Of a DNA stretch of 64,000 nt, positions 54,846-64,000 are shown one piece after another. Position numbers and translations under genes: made by a program. The notes below the pieces were generated by a model. The model saw only the letters and a list, made by a program, of their open reading frames with translations. It was not told where the DNA came from and did not search any database. The stretch is from Anthoceros angustus (Eukaryota; Streptophyta; Anthocerotopsida; Anthocerotales; Anthocerotaceae): the NCBI GenBank assembly GCA_010909165.1, contig MU008155.1, forward strand, positions 1,240,001 through 1,304,000, in the 5' to 3' direction. Numbering within the stretch: position 1 is the first letter of the stretch; every line of letters starts with the position of its first letter.

Positions 54846-57800
54846 TCATTGTTGTCAAGACCTTAGAGTAGACTAACCTTGTCTAGTAGTGTATTGGGAG
54901 TCTTGAGTGATACATGGATGCTACCCATTGAGTCCGAAAGTTCCGACCCACGTGAAGAGAAGACTCAAAGAAGAAGACAACGCCAAGCCGTGGAGCGAGG
55001 CTGCATCGAGAGCCGAGGAGAGCACAAAGCAGTAACGACTACCGGAGGAGCCAAGAAGCAACAGTCGCTAGGACGACCATCCTTGTCTTCCTCGACCTCG
55101 TTGAACTTGTGCACAGTGAACTCAAGAACTTTTGGGCGTATGCTACAGAGATCCTTGCTAGACCAACATCGCGTCGGATAGTGACGACATCATGGCGACT
55201 TCGCCTTTTGCAATAACTACAGCCATACCCACCGTATGGAGAGAAGAAGGGGTATGAAGATCCGACGTTTGTTGAACGCTTTGAGCAACTAACCATTGCA
55301 AATCGTGAACTGGGATCGCACGATTCAGCTCTTCTACGGAGTTCTTCATGGAGGGCCGCCAAGTGGTACAAGAGAGTACCTCAAGGCATCAAGACTCAAA
55401 GAACCTTCAACGAATCAAGAAAGCCTTTTGTGAGAGGTCTGGGGGAATAGATGTAGAAGGCTACGTGTTGTCAAAGTTGGAGTTTTTGAGGAGAAGAAGG
55501 AAGGAGACCTTGCAAGCTTATGTTGAGAGGTTTCTTAACTTGCGTGATCGTAGTGGTCCTCACTCGATTTCATGTGCCATTCGGTGGTTTGCTAAGGGGT
55601 TAGATCCCGAGATGGGCCGACATGTGAGGTGCAAGCGGAGAAAGACGAGACAAGGCCATCAAGGCGGCACTCAACTACGAAGAATCCAACTCCTTGGACA
55701 AGAAGAAGCACAAGAAGGAAAAGAGCAAGAAGAAGAAGTCCAAGCGAGGAAGAAGGACAAGGGATCTTCGTCGGGAGGAAGAATCAGAGGAGAGTGACTC
55801 TCAAGACTCAGATTCGGAGGACTCTTCCTGAGGATGGCAGACGGAGGAAGAATCCTAAGACGAGACGCAGGAAGAAGAAGAAGGTTGGCCGCTAAGAAGA
55901 AACCAGAGGCTCGAGGATCAAGGGAGCTGTATAAACAAGAGGTCGCTAGTGCTAAGAAGGAAGTGGAACAAGTCAAGAGGAGGCTGAAGTCAGCAAGAAG
56001 GTGCAACAGAAGAAATGAAGATGGAGGAAATGATGAGCAAATTAGAAGTTTCACCTCAACGTGAAGGAGCATGAGAAGAGGAGAGCTGCATCCAAAGCTG
56101 CTAACTGCTTTGTTCCACTTGTGGCCAGCCAGCCACACCAAGTCCAACTGCATGTGGCCAAGGTGCACATGCTCGCCACGAGGAGGAGGAAGAGGATCGC
56201 TGGAGGATACCTACCGATCTGGAGGTTTGTGTGGACAACAAGACTCAAGACCGCCCATCGATGCGAAATTCCATGGGGCCGCATTCGTAACAACCAAGTG
56301 CCTGTGGTTGCTAACCAACGGTGCTTCTGGTTACAATCGTAGGGGCTTTGGTCATTATGCAAATAGCTCATCGAACAAGACCAATGGTGACTACGAACGG
56401 CGTGCCAAGACCGCAAACAATGTGGTCATGTAGCGGGAGTGTCACTTGCCCAAACCGAGGAAGACTGCTCAATTGCTCAACCACTGAGGGTTCAAGCAAG
56501 CAAGGAGCGGCACCATGCACGTGGAGGATGCCCTTATGGTCGCTTTGGGAGGATGCGAAGCCATGCGGGAGCTAGATGGACCGGGGGCAGTGGAGGAGAC
56601 TACTACGGAGAGGTCAGCCATGGTCATGCGCACTAGGAATGAAAAGCTAGGAGGAAGTGCGGAAGAAGAAAGAGACGGAGGTGCAATCACCGCAAAGTCA
56701 AGAGAGCACTCCAAGCCCGGAGGGAACGGATCTAGAGGAGACACTTGAGAAGGAGAACCCCGAGAAGGAAGAATCAAGGAGTGAATCGCTGGGGCCATGC
56801 CGAGAAAAGAAGTTCCAAAAGGGAGAGGAACCCGAGTTTCCACCGGACGCACGGGAAGTCATGGAGATGATAGAGGAGGAATTGACCAAGACAAATTAAA
56901 CCGAGCTCGTGATCCCGAGACCGCAGAAGTCCTCGAGTTAGCAACCGCCGCTGTTAAGGCGGCCGCTAAGCAAGCAACCGACGTTGTTGCTAAGGGAGCA
57001 ACCGATCGCGGGAAGAAGGAGGGACCGATCGAGGACCATTTAACCTTGCCAAGCCATCATGGATCGCCACACGCTTGGTCAACTATTGAAGGACAACCCG
57101 GCACAGCAACAAGTTCGGAGGGCCTTGCAAGAGGCGCAACCCAAGAGGAAGAGGCGATTGCCCAAGCCAGACCAAGGGTGCGACCCTACAACAACCTAGT
57201 GTCCATGATAGACCAAGGGCCGAGCAAGTAGAGATCGCCGTCGCATTCATCAAGCGGTTCCGGATACCGGATCCGGGTGAACATCATGACGGAAGCAATA
57301 GCAAGGAAGCTTGGGTTGGACATTGAGCATACCACAAGGTGTTGAGATTACCGACATGTCAAAAATGCACTGGGAGAATCAAGGAGTAACCACCATCATA
57401 GGGACCATTCCCTATCTCATGGACTATGTGGTTATCCAAGACAAGGCGCTGTGGACGACATCCTATTGGGAAGGACTGGTATGGCTCAAGATGCAAGATG
57501 ACTTGGAGGAAGGAAGTGGCTTTTAAGCCAATGGATTGGGACCCCAAGACGAAGGAGGAATTTGTTTGAGTTGGAGCAGGATACCACTGGGGAGACTCCT
57601 AGAACGGAAGGATACACATCAGGAGAAACATCCGACTGGAGGAAGAAGGAGGAACGGACAAATTTCCTTTTGCACATATCGCATGGTCGATGAGGAGGAA
57701 GAGTATAGGAGGGATATCCCTTACTCCCTCAATTTGGTGGACCGCTTTGGTTCATGGAGGACCGCATCAGGAGAGACAAAGAACCGCTGCTAACGTTGCT

Positions 57801-60567
57801 AAGGAAGCATCATTCGGCTAAGGAAGCAACAAATGATTCTCGAGGTTGCTAAGGAAGGGCCGACAACGCAGAGAGGGTGAGCCAGGATCATTCGATTCAC
57901 CTCGAGGACCTATTTAGGGAGTGAAGAGGACCTCGTGAACCGGAGGAAGGGTTTGGTGAGAGTTCAGACTGGAGCGAGATGGGGCGACAGAGGGATGGAG
58001 GTATTGTTCGAAGGAAGTCAAAGTTTGCAAATGGAACCAGTTGGAAGAAGGAATGAAACAGCCCTCCGAGTTCATCGACGTGTTTGCCTTCGAGGTGATG
58101 ATGATATGAAGGATTCCCAAGAAGTGGGGAGCATAGGATCGATTTGGAGCCGTGAGCGACTCGGCGAATTCCCCAATACAAGCTGAACCCAAAGTACTCA
58201 GGTGAAGGAGCTTGAATTGTACCGTCATCTATCCAATCGTCAACACGGAGTGGGTGGCTCCGATGGTTCAAGAAGCACTGGAAAGATTCGAGTATGCCAA
58301 GACCGGAGGAAGCTCAACAAAGCAACCAAAAGGACCATTTCCTCCGCCATTCATCGACAACATCCGGATTTGGTGGTCGGAAGATGTGTACTCGTTCTTG
58401 ACGGTACTGGGTACAATCACCGCACTTGAGGGAGAGTGACGGCCTCTAACAGCCTTCACGACGGATTGGGGACCTTCGACAAGAGGAGTGCTCGGATTGA
58501 CGGAGCGCCTGTTCCTTCATGCGAGCATGGTTGAGATCTTCAAGGAGTATCTCCACAAGTTCATGGAGGTATTCCTAGATGATTTTTGTGTGTTTGGGAG
58601 TGTGGAGGAGCACCGGATCACTTGCGGCTTGAGGTGTCGTGAAACTCAACTTTGCCTACATCCCGAGAAATGCATGCGGGAGGGATTTTGCATGTAATTT
58701 CAAAGACGGGCATCAAGTTGATCCGCATAAGGTGAAGATGATTGTTGCCCGAAGCCTAACAACTCTCAAGGAACTCGGGGTTCCTTGGCATGGGCTACTA
58801 CGCTTTGTGCCTAACTTTGCTAGGAGGGCTGCTTTGACCATTGTTGAGGAAGGACCAAGAGTGGACCGACAACGAGAGGAGGCAAGATTTCAAGATTTGA
58901 GGACCACGTTGGTACAACCCTCAAGGGACCGGATTGGAGCAAGAAGTTCATGTGGGATGTTTCCGCCGCCATTGGTGCCTTGAGCCGGATGACAAGAAGA
59001 GGGACTACCCAATCTACTACGCGGAGAACTCACCGATGCGGAGCGCAAGTACACAACAATCGAAAGGGAAGCCCTTGGGATGGTGTATTCAAGGAAAGTT
59101 TCCATTATCTCCTCTCCTATGAGTTTGTGTTCCATGTTGACCATTTTGCTCTCAAGCATCTTGTCAACAAGGCGGATCTCGTCGCATAGCTCGTTGGATC
59201 TCTGTTGTAAGAGTTCACATTCACGGTGGAGACACGTGAGGGAAGAAGCATGTGAATGCCGACTACTTGTCTCGCTTGAAGACGGAGAAGGTGGAGCATG
59301 ATCAAGAAGATCATTTTCGGATGAAGCTTTCTGGAGGAGGATGAGGAGAGTGCTAGGCCCAATGCCAAGTTGATCGGAAACGGAGGTGACCAAATGAGAA
59401 GGGAGGGAGAAGTTTTGCAGCCATGAGGAGGTCTTTCGCTTTTAGCAACAGTCGATACAACAGACTCACAACAGCAGAGGTTGTTCTATACTTCCGCACT
59501 GTTAAGCGCGAGACAAGCCGCATGGTGGGGGATGGAGTTGAGAGGTTGTGGGTCAAGGATGGTCAAAAGGACCGCCCGCCCTTGCATGAGGAGGAGGCCG
59601 GAGGTCACCACGCTACCAACGTGACTGTAAGAAGATCTTGGAGGGTATTGGTGGCCAACCTTGCATAGATGCTAGGGAGTTCATCAAGCTGCCAGGATGC
59701 ATGTCAAAGGGGAAGCCAACCAGACCACACAAAGGGCCATTGGTCCCTATCCTAGCCTTGGCGCCTTTGAGAAGTGGGGATTGATCAACCGATTCAACCC
59801 AAGACCAAGGGAGCCAACCAATATATTCTCGTAGCAACGGACTCACCGCATGGTGGAAGCTCAAGCCTTGCCCGTGGACACGAAATGTGGTGGCTGTTCT
59901 TGTTTGAGCATATCATCACAAGGTACGGTGCGTTGGAGTTGGTTAGCGTGGGGGTACCCATTTCATCAACGAGGTGATCTCACACATGGTGAAGTACTTC
60001 AACATCAGCCCACAGGAAGACCACCCCTACAACCCCAAGGCGAATGGACTCACGGAGAAAGCTAATGGAGCTTTGCAGATCCTCAACAAGTTAACCATCA
60101 CCTACACCTACGATTGGGACCGAAGCTTCACTCGGCAGGGCGATGACAGGAGAAGGTGACACAATGACTCCCTACTACCTCACCTATGGGCACTCACCAC
60201 CATGCCCATTGAGTTGAAGTGCCAACGTTGAGAGTCCAAGAGCATAAGAGGATGACGGTGGAGGAGAGCCGGTTGAGAGGCTCATAGGCTTTGTTCACAC
60301 ATGGAGAGTAGGAACAAGCCTTGGCGCCGTAACGCCCAAGAGAAGAGGAAGGAATGGCATGACCTAAGTCGCAAAAACAAGAGTACGTTGTTCCGGGACT
60401 TGCGCATGATAACATGCACTTCCCCGAAGTCTGCATCTTAGATGGATGGGTCCCTGCTGTGGTGCCGCAAGTGTTCGACAATGGATCCATCACAGAACTT
60501 GATGGACTGCCAACCAGGGTCAATGGTTGGCGTGAAGAAGTACCAATAAGTTGGCGGGACGCCAACA
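54846..60567 (+). mobile_element. Gypsy retrotransposon B, internal gag-pol region (decayed)
   Basis: The order is gag, protease, RT, RNase H, integrase on the plus strand. Gag at about 55200-55640 has WYKRVPQGIKTQ and ETLQAYVERFLNLRDRSGPH. A lysine-rich region (55640-56060) follows, and a retropepsin-like VNIMTEAIARKLGLDIE lies at about 57278. RT spans 58200-58720, with PPPFIDNI and the catalytic-type FLDDF. RNase H spans about 58930-59290. Integrase spans about 59690-60240, with ILVATD, EHIITRYG and YNPKANGLTEKANG carrying the last catalytic Glu. Frameshifts separate nearly every block, so it cannot encode a polyprotein as it stands. Confidence 0.88.
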
Positions 60568-60583
60568 AATGAGAAGGGGAGTA
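60568..60583 (+). other. Polypurine tract of gypsy B
   Basis: AATGAGAAGGGGAGTA lies directly before the TG start of the right LTR, as expected for the plus-strand primer. Confidence 0.75.
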
Positions 60584-63500
60584 TGTGGTGACCACATGGG
60601 TACCACCCCTGAAAGGAGTGTTTTTTGTTTTGTGTTTAAGTTGTGAGAATCGTGTGGAGTTGGAATGTGAAGTAGGTTAGGAAATAAGAAAAGTCTACTA
60701 GAGCCTAGTAGGAGGAAGAGAGTCTAGTCCCGATCCCGGATGTAACCTGGAGGGTTGGTCACCGCGTTGCTAACGCGTTAGGCTTGTGACTGCTATGACA
60801 CAACCGACTGGAGCCTGCTATGGTAGCAACCAAGTTGGAGTTATTTTCCGATAAATTTGGAAATCCAATTGATGAAATCATTGGAAATACCCAAACGGGA
60901 AGTAACGGGGTCCTATTCAATTAAGTCCATGGAAGAGTATTTGCATAATAGCGGATGAGACGGCGCCGCCTCAAGCGGACTGCGGGTGGAGGCCGGAGCG
61001 AACGGACGGATGCAGGTGTCGCATGGTCGAAGCGCCGACGAGCGCGCCGAAGAAGACCGAGGTGGCAGTTGAGATGCGGCGGATCGAGGCGGGCAGAAGC
61101 TGCGGAGTGGGACCTGTGGCGAGGCGGCGGAACGGGTTGGTGGAGAGCCCAAGTGCGGCGTGGCGGCAATGGAGAGCGGGCGCGAGAATGGCGGGGAATC
61201 GGGCCGAGCTCGGAGAAGGTGGGCGGGCGGCTCGGGCTGCCGTAAGAAGCTAAGAAGAGCAGGGCAAGTGGCGGGCGTGAAGGGGCCGAGGAATTGCAGA
61301 AAAGGGAAGTGTGCACGGGCGCGTGCGGCACGACCTGGGAGGCGGACAAGGCGACGCGCACTGTGGGTCACCGCAACCGGTTGCAGATACACCCGCACTA
61401 CATATTTGAGGCAAGGCGATCTTGAGCGGGAGCGCGGTTGTTGAGCAGAGGAGTAGGGTTCCAATTCCGTGGTGGTGTGACGCGCCGTGTCGTGGTGGTC
61501 GAGGTGTCGGGAGACACGGAGATAGGCCGAGGGCAAGGCCAGACAAAGTGATGTAGGAGGAGGTTGGTGATTCGGAGAAAAGTGGCAGCAAGTGGAGAGT
61601 GGGCCGAGGCCGAGTGCATAGGGGATCCTTCAACAAGGTGAAGAAGAAATTTCGAGTGAGGAGTCGACCAAAGGCGACAATGTAAGGCTTGTGGAAGCGG
61701 GTGTAGCGGACACTTACTCAGAACTCTGGCTGTCACAGGAGCATGGCCTAAGAAGAACACTCCGTGGCCATTGAGGCCATTACCACTGCCCAATGGCCCA
61801 ACATGGGGCAATCGGAGAGTGAAGGGTCTTGGTGGCTAAGCATCACTTGTCCTTCATGGACAAAAAGTGGTGCTACAAGAGCCTGTTTGGTTGGAATGCG
61901 GCACATGAGGGAGAAGGCTGGGGAAGGCAACACGAGAACCAACCCCGCACTGGAATATTCAGTTCCAGTCGTATGAGAGGCTCAAGAGGAAAGTGGTGGA
62001 ATAATCATTGATCCTTTCGTAGCCATCTCCCCAAAAGCCGCAGGAGGCACAAGCCGCCATTGCTCCCACATTGTCTAGGGTGGAGAATGGCTGGGTCACC
62101 AACAAGTTAGACCTCGAGTGGCCGGATTAGCCAGTGATCCCGTGCTCTCAGCTCACTAAGAAGCTAGAGCACATTCGACCATTTCTTGTCTTTCTATGAG
62201 GTGGTGAGAGGGTCCAAGATAGATTGGGCTAGGATGTTCTATGACACAAGATGTGAGAGGGACCACTTGACCACCTCACCCCCCTCAGCCTCTATCTCCC
62301 TTCTTAATCCACATTTTTGACCATGCCAAGTTGCCGGAGGGATAGAGATGGTCTCACCTTTCCATGCCCGGAGGCCGTGTTTGAAGAAGGAAGCCCAAAG
62401 AGGAGTCGAGGAAGAGGCCATCTCCAGTGGCACGGGAGTGAAGATGAGAAGTCCAAGTGTCCATGAAGAGGAATGTGGCGGTTAAGGCATCACCGGCAAC
62501 AAAGCAACTGGAGTTGCTAAGACCCCAACAGCACCAAGAGAGGTCGGCCGAGCAACAGGGGACTCCAACCACTCCTAGAGCCACAAGAGCACGACCGGGA
62601 ACTCACCCGATGTAAGGATAAAGGAAAGGCCAGCAGCACTATCCAGGAGCCCGTGCGGGAAGCCACAGTCATCAGAGGAATCACCAACCTTGGGCACGCC
62701 GAGCCGACCGAGAAAGTCACACTGCTCAAGGGTGACCTCAAGTATACCCCAAGTGGTCGCAGGGAGAGCCGGGCCAGCCAGATAGGAAGGAGGGAACCCA
62801 TCCCTGAAGGTTTGGGGCCTAACATCACCCTGCAAGAGCCGGTCTCAATGGCACGCACTAGGTGAGATGGAGGACCGATAGCTCGTCCTCTTTGTTAGGT
62901 TTACAGCAGTAGGGGAACAACAGGAGAGCAAGGAGCTGGAATGAAGGAGAAGGAGGTCTTGAGGGACGCCTAGGTAGCATGGGGGAATTAAGGAAGGTCC
63001 GGAAGAGTTGCAGCAAGACCAAGGATCGAAACCCTCATGGTTCACCTGACGACAAAGCACCATAGGGGAGCTGAATGTCATCTCGGATGCGCAAGTTCAG
63101 CCGAAACTGGGATGCCTCGCCGGGCGCCACAAGAAGGAGAGGGACGAGGCAAGGAAAGGTTGGAAAGAGGCCAAGAGGGCTGTGGATTGCAAGGAGAGCC
63201 ACCGTGGAAGATGCGGAGCCTCCCATGGAAGAATCATCGAGTTAGCACCGAGGAGGTTGCTAAGCAAGCAACCGCCGGGCCGCTAAGGAAACACCTGCAC
63301 TGCTGTTAAGGGAGCAACAGCTCCAAGACCAAGAGCTACAACAAGGAAGAAGGGGGGAGCTGTACACCGTGGAGGAGGATAAATGTTGTGGGGAGGGGGA
63401 CATGGAGGTACTTGATCCATGCCTTGACGGCACGGATCCTACCTATGGGTTGGATTCTAAGGAGGAAACTCTCACCGACTCCAGGATTCAAGAGCTCACC

Positions 63501-64000
63501 GAGGAGGAGTACTGCATCATGCGGCGAGCACAAGAGAGAGAGGAGTCCAGCCGAGGAGGTAGAGATTTTATGGGAGAGATTGCCCAACCAGCCAAGAGGG
63601 AGGAGAGCAAGAGGAGAACATGGGCCTAGGAGGCCTGTGGAGAGGTAATAGGGGTAAGTGGCCTAAATAGCTAAAGGCCCATGTGTTATAGATAAATCTT
63701 ATCCTCTCATAGTGGATGAATTGATAGATAGGCCTCTAGGATTGGTAGGCTAAGACCGATTGGTATTTTTGGCAAGCGCCCAAGCCGCTTTGTAATGATC
63801 TTGGGTATAAGAGGCGCCCTCTTGATGAAATGTAAGCAATGTTGGCCTAAGTCTTGGTGTTTCGAGCACGGGGGTTTGGGAGGGTGATCCAGGTCGTAAG
63901 TCTAGACTGCCTCTCGCTGTGGGAGCAAGAAGACTACTGTTGCCCAGATCCGTGGCCGATCCGCAAGAGTGGTGGAAAGCAAGGGAGGGAGCCTTGAGGT
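60584..64000 (+). mobile_element. Gypsy retrotransposon B, right LTR (truncated by window end)
   Basis: The block is collinear with 50462-53897. The last bases of the window (GCAAGAGTGGTGGAAAGCAA..) correspond to about 53872-53897, so roughly 930 bp of this LTR lie outside. It begins TGTGGTGACCACATGGG. The LTR pair shows many 1-20 bp indels between copies, concentrated in the GC-rich part (60950-61450 versus 50830-51330). Confidence 0.88.

Noticed and set aside
50462-64000. Simple segmental duplication of 3.4 kb (50.5 and 60.6 kb)
   Set aside because: The copies have TG..CA ends, a primer-binding-type sequence after the left copy, a polypurine tract before the right copy and gag-pol between them, so they are LTRs.
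1-64000. tRNA, rRNA or organelle insertions
   Set aside because: I saw no cloverleaf with conserved T-arm and anticodon features, no rRNA core motifs and no chloroplast or mitochondrial gene blocks. A covariance search was not possible here.

Overview
This window reads as land-plant nuclear DNA from a repeat-rich genome. Evidence: a plastid-type polyphenol oxidase with a twin-arginine thylakoid signal, a full-length plant ABCB (MDR) transporter, a likely plant-type mitochondrial complex I subunit, spliceosomal GT..AG introns, degenerate TTTAGGG-type motifs, and plant CACTA, copia, gypsy and LINE elements. Short introns (82 and 123 nt) and GC-rich coding sequence would suit a bryophyte, lycophyte or fern, but the sequence alone does not settle the lineage.

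Layout. 1-8.8 kb: the 3' end of one polyphenol oxidase (PPO) gene, minisatellites, telomere-like motifs, a second nearly complete PPO gene, and a broken catechol O-methyltransferase (COMT) copy. 9.2-10.2 kb: a copia gag remnant. 10.2-12.8 kb: unidentified coding-like debris. 12.8-19 kb: a CACTA (En/Spm) transposon with a left terminus, a Tnp2 transposase gene and a divergent unknown gene. 19.5-23.5 kb: a 1.2-kb tandem duplication, an 85-bp satellite with a trimeric higher-order period, and minisatellites. 23.8-25.2 kb: an intact two-exon COMT gene of the animal/fungal type with a 61-bp minisatellite in its upstream region. 27.9 kb: a small probable complex I subunit gene. 28-35.5 kb: tandem and dispersed LINE-related repeats and a large minisatellite. 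36.5-40.6 kb: an ABCB transporter. 41.3-43.2 kb: an AT-rich island with a degenerate CDPK-like kinase. 43-44.2 kb: remnants of a minus-strand copia element. 44.2-64 kb: a Ty3/gypsy element whose integrase zinc finger is interrupted by a second gypsy element with LTRs of about 4.4 kb; the second LTR runs off the window.

How the genes fit together. PPO oxidises o-diphenols to quinones, while COMT methylates one catechol hydroxyl and protects it from oxidation. Both families have an extra copy here (PPO 3' end plus PPO; COMT pseudogene plus COMT), and related downstream sequence occurs next to both. A locally duplicated catechol-chemistry neighbourhood is therefore plausible, but co-function is inference. 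The ABCB gene could export phenolics, with no direct evidence.

Sequence quality. PPO, ABCB and the transposase are broken only by single-base shifts. Most can be explained by one missing base in GC-rich or homopolymer contexts, and the conserved frame resumes at once. This looks more like homopolymer loss in a long-read assembly than gene death. The gypsy elements are much more heavily decayed.
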